DNA of 64,000 bases from Lentinus brumalis (taxonomy: Eukaryota > Basidiomycota > Agaricomycetes > Polyporales > Polyporaceae): NCBI GenBank assembly GCA_001792895.1, contig MARA01000004.1:1240001-1304000 (forward strand), read 5' to 3'. The notes under the pieces are model-generated. The model was given only the letters and a program-made list of their open reading frames with translations, was not told where the DNA came from and ran no database searches. Below, piece after piece: positions 1 to 13,132 of the stretch. Made by a program: the position numbers and the translations under genes. The first letter of the stretch is position 1. The number at the start of each line of letters is the position of its first letter.

Positions 1-3000
1 GTCGAGATGCAGTACTCGCGCGGGTCCTTGCCGAAGTGCGCCGCGACCTCCGTGTGGCCGTAGTCGGTACGGAAGATGCGCGGCCACTGCGGCCACGGGT
101 TGTCGCGCCCGCGGGACATAGGCGGCTGGGGCAGCAGCTCGAAGTTCGTGACGGACTTCGCGCCGTGGCGCATCGCGGTACCGATACAGTCGTTGCCGGT
201 GTCACCACCACCGATGACGATGACGTCCTTGCCCTTCGCGCTGATGTAGTTGCCGTTCTGGAGCTCGGAGTCGAGGAGCGACTTGGTGTTGAGCTGCAGG
301 AACTCCATCGCGAAGTGGATGCCGTCGACCTCGCGGTTGGGGATCTTCAGGTCACGGGGCCAGGTCGCACCAGTGGCGAAGATGACCGCGTCGTTCTCCC
401 GGCGGAGGTCGTTCGCGTCAACGTCCCGGCCGACGAAGGTACTGGGAACGAAGGTCTAGAGAACGATGTGAGATGATCAAGCCTTCGATACTTCACTATG
501 GCATGTACGTACCACACCCTCAGCGGCCATGAGATCAACACGACGCTGGACGATAGACTTGTCGAGCTTCATGTTGGGAATACCGTACATCAGCAGACCA
601 CCCATGCGGTCGTTGCGGTCATAGACCGTGACCCAGTGGCCAGCCTTGTTGAGCTGGTCAGCTGCAGCAAGACCCGCCGGACCAGAACCGATGATGGCGA
701 TCTTCTTCCCAGTACGGAATTGCGGGACCTGAGGCGTCATCCAGCCCATCTCGAAGCCCTGTAACAGAGAAGTCAGTACACGAACTGTACATATTGCAAG
801 CAACGTTCGTACCTTGTCGATGATAGCGCACTCGATGCTCTTGATGCCGACGGGCTGCTCGTTGATACCGAGCACGCAAGCACCCTCGCACGGCGCAGGG
901 CAGACACGACCAGTGAACTCGGGGAAGTTGTTCGTCATAAGGAGGCGGTTGAGTGCGTCATGCCACTGGTTCTTGAACACGAGATCGTTCCACTTGGGGA
1001 TGATGTTCGAGATCGGACAACCAGTGTCGGACTGGCAGAACGGCACGCCACAGTCCATGCAGCGCGCGGACTGGTACTTGAGCTCGTCCTCCGTCAGACG
1101 GTGCGAGATCTCCTTCCAGTCCTTGACCCGCTTGCGAGGAGGGCGGTAGGCCTCCGTGAGACGCTTGTACTTCATGAAGCCACGGGTCTTGTCGAGCTTG
1201 CCAAGACGGCTCTTGGTGGTGGCCTCGTCGACAAGCGAGTCCTCGAGGTCGCCGACGGCAGGCTCGTGACGAGAGCGAGAGACGGCACGGCTCATGCGCG
1301 ATGGGGGCTCCTTGGGGAGCAGGATGTCCTCCAAACCCTCCGACGCGAGGTCGACCTGGCTGGCCGTGCGCGAAGGGACAAGGTCGATGACGCTCTGTCG
1401 CATCCTCTCCTCCTTCGCCTTAGCAGCCTGCTCCTCAAGCACGCGCTTGTAGTCATTGGGCATGACACGAACGAAGAGCGGGAGCAAGTGGTGGAAATCA
1501 TGGAGAACGCGGTCGGCGACCTCGGAGCCGGTGTAGTGACGGTGGTCCTCGATGAGACCACGGAGCTCAGCGATCTCCTTGGGATCTGTGACCTTGCCGA
1601 GCGAGACCATCTCCATGTTGACCTTGGACGCGAAGGTATGCGCAGTGTCGAGGACGTACGCGATACCACCGCTCATACCAGCAGCGAAGTTGCGACCAGT
1701 ACTACCCAAGACGACGACGCGACCACCAGTCATGTACTCGCAACCGTGGTCACCGGTACCCTCGACGACGGCATTCGCACCCGAGTTACGGACGGCGAAA
1801 CGCTCGGCGGCGATACCACGAATGAACGCCTCTCCGGAGGTGGCACCGTAAAGGCAGACGTTGCCGATGATGATGTTCTCCTCTGCCTTGAACGTCGACT
1901 GCTTCGGCGGGTAGACAATGAGACGACCACCAGAGAGACCCTTTCCGACGTAGTCGTTCGCGTCACCTTCGAGCTCGATGGTAATACCGGGCGCAAGGAA
2001 GGCACCGAGCGACTGACCCGCGGAGCCACGCATGCGAATGTGGATGGTGTCCTTCGGCAGACCCTCCTCGCCGTACAGCTTGGAGACACGGTACGAGAGG
2101 GACGTGCCTAGAGCACGGTCGGTGTTGGTGACATCGCACTCGACGTGGACAGGGAGACCCTTCGTGAGAGCAGGCTCGGCCTCGTCGATGAACTTGTTGT
2201 CGAGGCGGATGTAGAGCTTGTGGTCCTGGGCGCGCACGCGGTAGGTCGCAGCACCGGGCCGCATCTGCCAAGCAGGCTTCAGGATCGCGCTGAGGTCGAG
2301 GTGGGCTGTCTTCGGGGTACGACGCTTCTCGTCGACCTTGAGCATGTCGGCGCGACCAACCATCTCGTTGATGGTCCGGAAGCCGAGTTTGGCCATGATA
2401 CGACGCAGGTCCTCCGCAATGTAGTAGAAGAAGTTGATGATCTGCTCGGGCTGGCCAGCGAACTTCGCACGCAGCTGAGGGTCCTGGGTCGCGATACCGA
2501 CCGGGCAGGTGTTCACTGTGTCACAAAGTGAGTACCAACATCAGCACGGAGGAGAGGATTGGCACTTACGGTGACACTTCCTCATCATGATGCAACCCAT
2601 CGCAATGAGCGGCGTGGTGGCGAAACCCCACTCCTCGGCGCCGAGCAAGCAAGCAATGGCGATATCCCGGCCGGTACGGAGCTGACCATCGGTCTGTACA
2701 GTGACACGCCCACGGAGGTCGTTAAGAACGAGGGTCTGGTGAGTCTCCGCAAGACCGAGCTCCCACGGCAGACCAGCATACTTGATACCGGTCCAGCGCG
2801 AGGCACCCGTACCGCCATCATGACCAGAGATGAGGATGTGGTCCGCCTTGGCCTTCGCGACACCACTCGCCACGATACCGACGCCGACCTCCGACACGAG
2901 CTTGACGGAAACACGGGCACGCGGATTCGAGCACTTGAGATCGTAGATGAGCTGCTTGAGATCCTCGATGGAGTAGATATCGTGGTGAGGGGGCGGCGAG

Positions 3001-6000
3001 ATGAGGCCCACGCCCGCAGTGGAGTGCCGCGTGCGTGCGATCGACGTGGAGACCTTGTCGCCCGGAAGCTCTCCACCCTCGCCGGGCTTCGCACCCTGCG
3101 CCATCTTGATCTGGAGCTCGTCGGCGTCCGCGAGGTAGTTGGACGTGACACCAAAACGTCCGGACGCCACCTGCTTTATAGCAGACCGCATCGTGTCGCC
3201 GTTAGGCAGCGTCAGCGAACGCTCGGCATCCTCACCACCCTCGCCCGTGTTCGATTTCCCGCCAAGTCGGTTCATCGCAATGGCGAGCGTAGAGTGCGCC
3301 TCCATAGAGATCGAACCGTAAGACATCGCACCGGTGACGAACCGGCGGACGATCTCGTTCCAAGGCTCGACCTGCTCAATCGGGATGGGCGTGGTGTTCT
3401 CATAACGGAAGTCGAGAAGGCCGCGGAGATGAACAGCCTTGGTCTGCTCGTTGGCATTAGCAGCGTAGGCCTCGTAAGCACCCTGGTTCTTCTCCCGAAC
3501 CGCATCCTGGAGATTCGCGATTCCGGTGGGATCGTTGATGTGGGCTTCGCCGCCGGAACGCCAGTGATATTCGCCCGACTCCGGCATTCCAGGAGGTAGG
3601 ATGGTTTCACGCGATGGCCAGCCACGGTCATGCATCTCGAACGCGTCCATAGCGAGAAGATCGAACGTCGCGCCCTGGACACGACTAGCAGTTCCAACGA
3701 AGCACTTCTCGATGACCTCCGTGTGCAAGCCGAGTGCCTCGAAAATCTGCGCACCCTTGTAGGACTGCAGGGTGGAGATACCCATCTTGGACATCACCTT
3801 CAGGATACCTCCATCGACGGAATGACGGTAGTTCGTCATCAGGTCATCCAGAGTCTTATCGTCCTTGACCCTGGAAACGATCGAGCACGCGTGAGTTGCG
3901 GACTTTCATAAAAACAAACGTGTTGCACTCACAGTCCCTCGCGGATCACTTTGTGAATGCACTCCATTGTGAGCCATGGGCAGATCGCATCGGCACCATA
4001 GCCAAGGAGGACGCAAAGATGCTGAACCTCGCGCGCCTCAGCGGTCTCGACCATGAGCGCAACCTTCGCGCGCTTCTTCTGAGTGACGAGGTGGTGGTGA
4101 ACACCACCACAGGCGACAAGGGCGGAGAGTGGTACGCGGGTGGGACCCGTCTCGCGGTCGGAGAGGATGATGACCTTGATGCCGTCGTCGATGGCCTGCG
4201 TCGCCTCGCTGCAGACGCGCTCGAGCGCAAGCTTGTATCCAGGCAGACCAAACTCCTTCGGGAAAGTGATGTCGATCGTGCGGGAGGGCCAAGTACCGTA
4301 GGCGTGCTTGAGGTTCTTCATAGCGTTCATCTCCTCGAGCGTCAGGATAGGCGAGGGGAGAAGGATACGGTGGCACTGCTGCGGGTTCATCTCGAGGAGG
4401 TTGCCCTCGGGACCGACGTAGCACTCCAGCGACATGACGATGGACTCACGAATGGGGTCGATGGGAGGGTTCGTAACCTGCGCAAAGAGCTGGCGGAAGT
4501 AGTCGTAGATGAGACGAGGCTGCGTCGATACCGCGGCAAGCGGGGCGTCGTTACCCATGGACCCGAGAGCCTCCTTGCCGTCAGAGAACATGGGAAGCAT
4601 GAGAAGGTTAAGCTGCTCGGCGGTGTACCCGAACGCGAGAAGTTTCGGATCGGTGCTGAGGGAGTAATGGTCGATAGAGGGCTCAACGGAGAGAGAGCGC
4701 TGGACACGCTTGACGATGGCGGGAACATGTAGCATGTTCGACTCGACCCAGGAGGCGAAGTTCTGCTTGCGCGCGGTAGTACGCTTGAGCTCCTTGTCGT
4801 CGACGATGCGACCCTCCACGGTGTCCACGAGAAGCATGCGTCCGGGCTTGAGACGGCCCTTCTGGATGACCTTCTCAGGAGCAATGTAGACGGCACCGAC
4901 CTCAGAGGCGCATACGATGATATCCTCGTTGGTCACGACGTAACGGCAGGGACGGAGACCGTTACGGTCGAGGTTAGCACCGCAGTAGCGACCGTCGCTG
5001 AACGCGAAGAGCGCAGGCCCGTCCCAGGGCTCCTGAAGACAGGCAGCCCAGTTGTAGAACGCCTTCTTCTCGGGCTCCATGATGTCATTTCCCTGCCATG
5101 CCTCAGGAATCAGCATCATGACGGCCTCAGGGAGCGTCAAAACGCCGTTTACGACAAGAAGCTCAAGGACGTTGTCGAAAGCAGCGGAGTCGGAACCACC
5201 GGACTCAATGATGGGGTATAGGAGGTCGAGTTTGTCACCGAACTCGGACGAAGAGAGCACACCCTCACGGGCGCGCATCCAATTTCTGTTTCCACGGAGC
5301 GTGTTGATCTCGCCTGGGCAGAAAATGCGATATTAACAGTCAATTCTGCGATCAGTTGGCACTGTCTCAGACTTACCGTTGTGTGCAGCCCACCTCATGG
5401 GTTGTGCACGGTCCCAGCTGGGGAAAGTGTTCGTGGAGAAACGAGAGTGAACGAGTGCGAAATGAGCGCGATACAAGACATGGTTGAGATCGTGGTAGTA
5501 GTTGTACACTTGCGGAGGCGAGAGCTGACCCTTGTAGACGATGTTCTTGGGTGAGAGCGAGCAGATGTAGAAGCCCTTAGAGAGCGAACTTCATATGAAA
5601 CAAACCCAATACTTAAGCTTACGATCTCACGAGTAAATGAGAGAAACGGGACAAACATGGTATGGGTCGCGTGCTTCCTCAGGATATAAAGTTGACATTC
5701 GAAGTGCCGGGCGTCAAACGGACCGCCCCGGCAGGTGCTACCCTCGCCGTAGTGAGAGCGGACAACGACGAACGGTTGGAGAATGGTGGGCTCCTTGCTC
5801 GCAGCGGCAGGGCCCAGGATGGTGCCGTCGGTCGGGACCTCCCTCCAGCCCAGGACGCGAAGTCCGAGGTCGCTGGCAATCTTGGAGAAGACGGCCTGCT
5901 GCTGCTGGAGGGCGACCGGGTTGTTCGCCTTGAAGAAGATGTTGCCGACGGCGTACTGGCCGAGCTCGGGGAGCTCACAGCCAAGGTCGCGCTCGGCCTC

Positions 6001-6342
6001 GCGCTTGAAGAAGAGGTGGGGGATACCTGTCATGACGCCCGCACCATCGCCGTCCCGACTGTCTGCGCCGGTGGCGCCACGGTGGGTCATCGCGCAGAGC
6101 AGCTGGCGAGCATCGGAGACAATCTTGTGGCTGTCGTCGCCCTTGATGTGGCAGATGAAGCCGACACCGCAGGCATCCTTCTCTAGGTCGTTCACGTAGA
6201 GGCCCTGGCTTGCGGGGAGAGCGGCGTCCCATGACGTAGGGTCGCGCTCGACGGCGTTGAAGCCATTTTGCGAATCAGTCTCTGAGACAGGCAAGGAAGT
6301 GAAAAGCACCGGGGACTCGGCGTGGCAATCAACGATGGCCAT
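1..6342 (-). CDS. GLT1: NADH-dependent glutamate synthase (GOGAT), 3' end cut by window edge
   Basis: Converts glutamine, 2-oxoglutarate and NADH to two glutamates in nitrogen assimilation. Exons in transcript order: 6342-5623, 5575-5377, 5313-3933, 3870-2570, 2515-813, 758-513, 455-1. Phases agree at every junction. About 2,001 residues are visible; the fused fungal enzyme is normally slightly over 2,100, so roughly the last 130 codons lie left of the window. C58 in DACGVGF is the expected N-terminal amidotransferase nucleophile after a propeptide. The FMN barrel carries [10 protein letters not shown], and the 3Fe-4S cysteines sit in RKCHLNTCPVG across the 2570/2515 junction. The GltD-like half begins with 4Fe-4S cysteines ([18 protein letters not shown]), then the FAD motif [10 protein letters not shown] and the NADH motif GGGDTGND. 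The start is the first in-frame ATG; the sequence after it matches the usual N-terminal layout. The 5623/5575 junction is the least certain, because it places an unusual dozen residues between ATHT and FYICS. Confidence 0.96.
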
Positions 6343-7961
6343 AGAACGATAGCAGATCTCAGGTGTGAGGGGAACGGCCGGGGATGCGATGCGATACGGC
6401 GGTGGTTGGCGTTGGCGCGGGGGGCTGCTCGACGGCGGCGACGACGAGGACGGAGGAGGTGGTGGTGGTCAGAGAGCAAAGACCGTTGAGCTCGCCAAGA
6501 GGCCACACACGCAAAATTTGAGTAGCAGGGATCCGAGTCAGAGAGAAGGCTACGGACGGGAGTCAAAGAGGACAGAGGCAGCCCCGCCTTCACCCGGGGC
6601 TCCGGGCGATCGACTGCTATCGACTGGCCCCGCCAATACATCTCGGCTGCTAATTCTCGCTTTCTTATCGCCCCCGCCAGCCAATCACAGCGCGCAGAGA
6701 CATAAGCCCTGGAGAGATAAGGAGCTGCTTATGGCGCATTGATCGCGATCGGGCTCCTTCTGATCTAATCTCCTGAATTCACGCGGAAGCCCGCCGGAAT
6801 GCGCGTCTCTCTGCGTCTCTCCTCCCGTCTTGCCTCCGCCCGCAGCTGAGGCCGAGCGAGGGTGCAGGACGCTGACGAGAGCGTCGGGGAGACTAGGCCA
6901 GCCACAGCACCTGCCCCGCAACTCTATCAAGTCCGCGCACCCTCTTCGCACTATGCAGAAGACAGAAGTCTCATACACCGAGCTACCGCGGCTCAAGAAG
7001 CTCTTCATGATCGTCCGGGGGATGAATCGAAGGAACACTCCAACCTCTGTCCTTCTCTGTTCAAACGTGTAACCCGAACGACCCCTGCGCCCCGCGCCTT
7101 CGGCTTCCTCGAAGGTGTGCGTCGGCAGTGTGCTGTGTCCACGATTCACACATACCTCGAATGTGTAATGTACGCACTACTTCAGCAACGCGCGCTCTGC
7201 CGTACCTCTCGGCGAAACCGCGACGGAGTAATAGATCGCAGGAGTCCCTGGAGCCTGTAAAGCACATGCGCCTCATTGTCTGTCCGCAACGACCACGATG
7301 GCCACATTGGCCTCGATCAGAAAAATCCGGATATTCCCTACCATGTGGGCCACCGAATTCTCATTGCATTCATGCGGAGTCAGTTCCTGCAACTCTCAAA
7401 ATGAGCCAGCATAGTGCGCGAGAAAGCCTTCCCCATGCACTCTACAAGGCATGTGAGAGTTCCTGTGCGTTCGGATGTCTTGCCGGAGTGCTCACAGCTC
7501 TTGTCGCACGAGAGGCTGGTGCGTAGAGGCGTGACCGTGTGTATTGCTCTGCCTTTCATTCTCCAGTTCCGCCACGCCGCTCGTGAACAGATCGCCATCA
7601 GGCTGGACATTTCCATCAGATAGACCAGTAGCTCAAATTCTTGAATTACCGCCGTCCCGCATGACTTCAAATAATTGTAACTCGCTTTGAGACGTACCCT
7701 GACGTACCTCGGAGACTCGGAAGATCCTTCGCGGTGGCCGGTCTAGAATAACGCGTGGTGAAGTTCGGCGGAGAAGCTCATAAGTACCTTCGAATGGTTC
7801 CCGAAGTACATGGAAACACACCCGCTTTCTTGAGAACCGCAGTTAGGAAGCTGAGACCACATAAGGATACTCGCGCCTTCGGAGAAGAACTTTCGTACAG
7901 CCCCTGCCAGCCAGTGTGTATAATCGCAGCGTGTAAGTACACGAGGAGAAAAGGGTGCAAA
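6343..7961. other. Intergenic region between GLT1 start and LST8 stop
   Basis: About 1.6 kb upstream of GLT1 and downstream of LST8. It contains a CCAAT box near 6,681 that could serve the GLT1 promoter. Open frames exist on both strands but none shows a consistent exon structure or a recognisable domain. I see no gene here. Confidence 0.6.
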
Positions 7962-9481
7962 CTAGCCCGCCCCATCGTGCAGTGCGCAACACACTGCAGC
8001 TGGGGAGAAATAGACGTTAGCAACGGCCGAGCCACCCAGTACAACGTCCGAACCTTTCTGATGACCATTGTATTGCCGTACAGTCTCCCCGGTCGACATA
8101 TCCCACAAACGTGCGGTGTGGTCGGACGATGCTGATATAAACGCAAGTAGGGTCAGGAACGCAGATCCCAGCTGAGCAGACCGTTCGCACCTGTCACTAA
8201 ATACGCTGAATCGGCGCTAAAGGCACAATCCCAGACCCAACGCTGGTGACCCTGAAGCGTCTTCTCGAGTTTGAACTCGTAGTTGGGTGTTATTGACCAG
8301 ATCTTCACTGTCGTATCCGCAGAGCAGGTCGCCAGATACCTAGCGCGAGCAACGTCATTGGAGCTCAAGTGAACTAGAAGCTCTAGGGCACCAACTTTAC
8401 ATCAGGGCTCAAAAGCAGCCGCGTGAGGTACTTCGTGTGTGCTTGGAACATCGTCACGGCCTGGAATCTCGGTAGATCGGATCTCTCGTCGTTGATCTTC
8501 CATACGTAGCACTTGCCCTGTACGAATGCCGGTTAACCCGCATCGATCTCAGCGTTGGTTACTTGGCGAACCTTGACGCTTCCCGCTACGAGGCACGAGC
8601 CGTCCGAAGCGAGACTGATAGACCGCATTGGTGTATCTCCTCCGGGGGTCTGGATGTCGGAGTAGTGAGCGTCATGCGGACTGAACGTGGTATATACACG
8701 TACCAGTTCGTGCGTACAGATATTCTCCGACAAGTCCCACTGCTTGATTCGTCCGGCCTGGTCGCAGCTAATGAGCTCCCCCTGATTCGGATGGACCACA
8801 ACGTCGTTCACTGTTTCCGCAAGAGTATTAGCAGTTGGAATAGGGCGCCGGGGAATCGTCATACCGGGAGCCTCGTTGTCATAATTCCGATGGAGGTGAC
8901 TGCTACTTCTGAATCCGAAAGGACCCTCAGAGCTGTGGGAGGCCTGGACCAGGAGAAAGACGCACCGAAGATCCCATATCTTGATGGTTCCATCCTCGCT
9001 TCCGGTGACCAACCACTTCCCCTCACTGTGAAAACAGACTGCGGTGATATTTCCGTTATGACCCTCGAATATCGCGACCTGCGAATAGGTACAACTTCGT
9101 CGTAAGGGGGTGACGCGACTCTTCGGTTCGCGCGGAATGACATACCGGTCCCGCTGAGGGAGCAGCTGCGATCTCGTAAATGTACGCCTTCTTGTGAATG
9201 GCGGCGGCGAGCAGGCGCTTGCTAGAGATCGCGAGGTTGAGTGAAGGATGAGGGCGAGTTGCGAACCGCTGCTCACTCCGGTGATATGGCTAGACGGTTT
9301 ACTTGCTGTTGGAAGCATAGGACGCGACAGGCGTGGTGAATGAGACGGTATGGACGCACATGGCGAACAGCCTCACACCAGATTCAGCAGCCCGTGGTAT
9401 GGTCCTGGAACAGATGCCACTCCACGCCTCCCAGAAGCGGATTTCGTGGTCGTACGAGCCTGTGACGAGAATGACGGACAT
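7962..9481 (-). CDS. LST8: TORC1/TORC2 subunit LST8 (WD40 propeller)
   Basis: Ten exons: 9481-9377, 9268-9146, 9078-8966, 8899-8865, 8810-8704, 8649-8572, 8517-8396, 8339-8191, 8131-8054, 7999-7962. All phases close, giving 315 residues, the usual length of LST8/GbetaL. The protein is a seven-bladed WD40 propeller that stabilises the TOR kinase domain. Diagnostic stretches include the start [19 protein letters not shown], then [61 protein letters not shown] and [19 protein letters not shown], ending at [16 protein letters not shown]. The fourth exon is only 35 nt. The least certain junction is 9377/9268: it gives a longer loop (RFATRPHP) before LNLAISS than LST8 usually has there. The neighbour GLT1 lies downstream on the same strand; GOGAT expression is linked to TOR/nitrogen signalling in fungi, but the adjacency may be chance. 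Confidence 0.95.
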
Positions 9482-10408
9482 GTCCGTTCGCGCGGCGGCA
9501 GCAGCAGATCTGGAGGACGAGGATTGCACAGGCATGGTAATCGAGACCGTCGAGGAGAGGAAGGCGCCGCGCTCAGAGCTGGGGCATGGACTTACGTAAT
9601 GCAGGACGTGCGGTGCTCGAGGACAAACTCTGCTCGTTCGAGAGACTCCCATCCTGCTTGAGGCCCGTGCGGTCATGGCTGCGCTGGTGGCCCAGGCTCG
9701 CGAACCCTGCCAGTGCTTGTCCGCACAGACGTCGACGACGACCCTCTCGAGGCGCGGCACATTAACGTTCTGGCGGTGGTTTCTGTCCATCTGAGTTCAA
9801 CATACACAGTGCTAAGCTCTCCGTGCTCTCGGGTATCTAGGTATTTCGACGCTCAGGGCCCGATTGATGTTACCGCAAAGAAGCATCCTCGTGTAGAACG
9901 CGCTGGGCGTCCGCACTGTGGTGCTTCTGCAGTGTGCTCATCTACGCGCCGTTCCCCGGTCTCTTCTTGTGTCTTCCCGCGAACCAACTCTCCTACATTT
10001 CCCGTGTGTCTGGGCCCCAGCTGTCTCCCCTTGCTTCCCGTTCATGTGTGGCCCCTCGCTGCGCATGCCCTTGTCTAGACTTCAAGCGGGCGATCCCCCA
10101 TCTTCTGTCCGGCGCGCTTTCTCGAGCCCTCTTCCTGTCCCGCTTGATCTGCTTTGTCGTGGTTCGTTACCCGTGTGGCCATTCCAAGGCCGCTTCTCGC
10201 TCCGGAATAGATGATCCCCTTCACAACACTTGCCAGTGATGTGTGGGTATGGGTGCGCTACCGCCCTGCCACGCATACAAATTGCAGGGCCGATCGACCG
10301 TCAACGTCCTGCGCACCCCCCTTCCATACCCATTGCCTTCGTATAAGAGACAGACGATGGTGGTTGGTAAGTCGTCATCCCAACAGTCCACCCATTTGTA
10401 CGACGCTA
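9482..10408. promoter_or_regulatory. Shared upstream region of LST8 and a small divergent gene
   Basis: This 0.9 kb stretch separates LST8 (minus) from the small plus-strand gene starting at 10,409, so it must hold both promoters if the small gene is real. It is pyrimidine-rich on the plus strand around 9,950-10,150. No coding exon is supported. Confidence 0.4.
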
Positions 10409-10755
10409 ATGGACCCCTTCCCAGTAGGTGACGGCCACTCGACTCCAGCGAGCTCGTAGCTAATGGTCCATGTCGTACACAGGTCGGCACTCGTGTATTC
10501 TTCCTCGAGGGGGGCAAGACACGCACTGGCACCGTACAGAACACCGAGACCATCGAGGTGAGCGGGATCTAGTCGCCCAAGTCCCGAGCTCCCTGCTGAC
10601 ACGGACTCAGGGTCTCCGTTATGTCGTTATAAAGCTTGACGACGGCAGCCCGAACCCGGTGAAGCTACCGTGCGTCTCGCTCAGTTGTGCTCCAATAGGC
10701 GAGGCTCATTACGTTTAGTTTGTCTAGTGTCAACAGCGTCACCAAGTCCGGTTAG
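10409..10755 (+). CDS. Small hypothetical protein (58 aa), four exons
   Basis: Proposed exons: 10409-10423, 10483-10557, 10611-10669, 10728-10755. Phases close and the product is 58 residues. The core reads VGTRVFFLEGGKTRTGTVQ, then YVVIKLDDGSPNPVKLP and NSVTKSG before TAG. The alternating hydrophobic pattern with GTV and KLDDG looks like a small SH3/Tudor-like beta barrel, but I recognise no family. The first exon of five codons is the weak point: the ATG at 10,353 with donor GTAAGT is an alternative start, although I could not join it in frame. Exons 2-4 are better supported by donor and acceptor quality and by the coherent protein. Confidence 0.45.
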
Positions 10756-11115
10756 CCAACTCCCGGCTGTTGACCGCCGCACCTGGTCCGCTCGCATGAG
10801 TGGTCCGCCCCGCTCTATATCCAAAAGTATATTTGCTTGCTCTTTGGACTGCACGGACTCGTAGATTGTATCATTCGCCCCCTGCTACACTATGTATTTC
10901 TGGCTCCACGCATTTGTTGACATAGACTCACGGACTCGACTTGTACTGTACGCGCTAGATAGCTAGGCTGGTTTGTTGCATGGGAACACTGGCAGATATA
11001 GAGCGGTTCCGAGACTCGTACCCCCGCATGAGGTTTGCGCCCTATTTTGCATGGGTGCAGCATGTATTTCTGTGAGTACTTTCTGTGAGACGTTCCTTGG
11101 GTGCAAGCGAGGATC
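10756..11115. other. Intergenic spacer
   Basis: About 360 bp between the small gene and the SDR-like gene, both on the plus strand. Presumed terminator of the first and promoter of the second. No further feature seen. Confidence 0.5.
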
Positions 11116-13060
11116 ATGGACATGGACGACCCGCCTCGACCTCCGAGGATGATCCAGACGGACGGGAACGGGTTTCGAGTTGTCCCCTCCGGATCAGTGG
11201 ACTACCTCGAGCTTCTCTCGCGTTCCCAACTTCCATGTACTTCATCGAAGTCGGTCCCCGAAGCCTTCGGGCCGTACTCAAGCATTATTCACACAGCCGC
11301 CGGCAGGCGATAGGAGGAATCTGACGCCCCTCCTGAGCCGTCAGACCACGTTCTATGAAACGGGTTGTCCTCAGGCTCTCATTAGTTCTTTGTCCATCGG
11401 CACCCCAGTTTCCACCCAGCGGGCATCCCACGCCATGAACATCTCAGCGTTGTCATTTCGCTCTGCCTCAGGGCAAGCCTTCCCCGACGATGTCCGGATC
11501 TCGTCCGCTGGCGCCCTCCCAAGTAACGCTCTCGAATGCACACGCATCGTCATTTACATGTTTTTCCGAGTGTTGCTCGGAACCTTCTCTGCCATCCAGC
11601 GTTGTACAGCGGGCGCACATGAACGCCTCTGCCAATTATTCGGGCTTTCTCCGTCCGCTGTCCGTGGCCCAAGACAAAGCGCCATAGTGATTGTGGGCGG
11701 AGATGACGGTGAGTTATTCCGATTAGGAGGCGATCGCCATGCTGACGAGCACCCGCGAATGGTGCGTATTTGCCATGCAGACATAGGCAGGCATATCGCA
11801 CTCGACCTCTCCGAGCTGGGTTATACCGTCTTTGTGCTGTGTCCAGACAGGCACCGTGACCCACAGACCCTTGCTTCCTCCTCGACGTCTGACGCATCGA
11901 ACGTGTCTTCAGTGAGAGAGATCCGCATTGTCTCATTGCCCTTGTCCAGCGACGCTGAATGCTTCGAATCAGCGGCTCGTGCAGGATTGGCACCAGAGGA
12001 TCAAAAGGTCCGGCCGCTCGTCGTCCCCCTGGGGTTTGGTCGCCCCCATCGTGCTGGACATGACCTCCAGCGCGCAGCGCGTCCGTGCGGTCGAGACCGT
12101 AGATGCTTACTGCTCCACCCATTCTCTGCACCTTGTTGCGGTTATCGTGCAACCCGCGCCGGGTTTCATCAGTACGTGAGAGTCGCCTTTCCCTCGCAGT
12201 CCTCGGCTGACACCCATTCCTCCACCCACACCCATACACACGGACGTAACGCGCACATACACGCACCAAGCATCTAAGCCAAGCCGTGAGGGCCTTGACG
12301 TTACGGCGTGGGGCAACGTCGTCAGTTACTGCCTCGTGCAACCTATGTCCCTGGTGCAGGACTACGTGGGCTTGCTGGCGGCCGCCACTGGACGAGTCGT
12401 GCTACTGCATGCGTGTGAGCAACGCCCGGTTACTTCAACTTCTGTGCGCCCGCCGCATCTTACATACCCATCTCATACAGCCGGTCATCAACCATGGTCG
12501 TCTTCTCTACACAAGGGCCTCATTCTGTCCGCCGCGCAGTATCTGCGCCAGGAACTCGATCCACAATCTATCAAGGTGTCAACCATGTCCGTTGGACCCT
12601 TCGCCCCATCGTTCAAGTCCCCAGAGCTTACCCACTATGAAGCAGGGTGCGCCTTCTCGCCTTCGGTCGATAGCTCATCGTTCATTCGCCTTGTTCCTGC
12701 AGTCCCGCGGCGCCCTTTGGTTGGAGTGAACGTGGTGTGTGTCCCCAATGCTCGTCCCGGGATTCGCCGGAGTTCATCGAAAGCCCAGGATTCATGTCAA
12801 GCGTACGAAACACGATCGAGGGTGTCTTACTCCACTTCCTCGTTAGTCCTGAAGATCTCCGACGTTCGCTGCTTGACGTGCTTCGATCGAGGTGAGTGCA
12901 TCGAGCTTATGACGTTCATGCTTCGCCGGTGCTCATCGTACGTAGGTACCCGAAAGAGCGATACGTTGTCGGACTGCATGCCAGTCTCCAGGCTGCGCAC
13001 GACTCGCTACCCACGGTGGTCCATCTATGTTTGCGATCTATTACGAGACTCTTCTCTTGA
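11116..13060 (+). CDS. SDR-like protein of the fungal DUF1776 type (5' exons uncertain)
   Basis: A Rossmann-fold, short-chain-dehydrogenase-like protein. Well-supported exons with closing phases: one ending at 11708, then 11781-11911, 11985-12175, 12284-12414, 12481-12646, 12703-12891, 12946-13060. Key segments are SAIVIVGGDD followed by IGRHIALDLSELGYTVFVL (nucleotide-binding turn), VAPIVLDMTSSAQRVRAVE (the strand after which SDRs acquire cofactor contacts) and GRVVLLHA. The C-terminus reads LHFLVSPEDLRRSLLDVL, then YPKERYVVGLHASLQAAHD. A classical catalytic YxxxK is not evident, which fits DUF1776, a group of SDR-like fungal proteins of unknown activity; I assign the family from memory of its layout. 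The start at 11,116 (MDMDDPPRPP) is provisional, because I could not join that frame to the exon ending at 11,708. It converges with the ALKBH7-like gene 72 bp away. Confidence 0.6.
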
Positions 13061-13132
13061 ATGTCTTCTGGCTTGAGCCGACTCGTCCACATGGTCGTAT
13101 TAGCGTAGATGGGAATCGGATTAGATACCCTC

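Noticed and set aside
960..2111. 383-codon plus-strand open frame
   Set aside because: It is exactly antisense to the conserved GLT1 exon 5; high GC and codon bias on the real strand keep the opposite frame open. Similar shadows occur at 2,559-3,599 and 3,896-4,732.
11180..11708. Continuous frame leading into the SDR-like gene
   Set aside because: I accepted only its 3' part as an exon; the first ~300 bp read as unconserved polar sequence and probably include an intron or untranslated leader I could not delimit.
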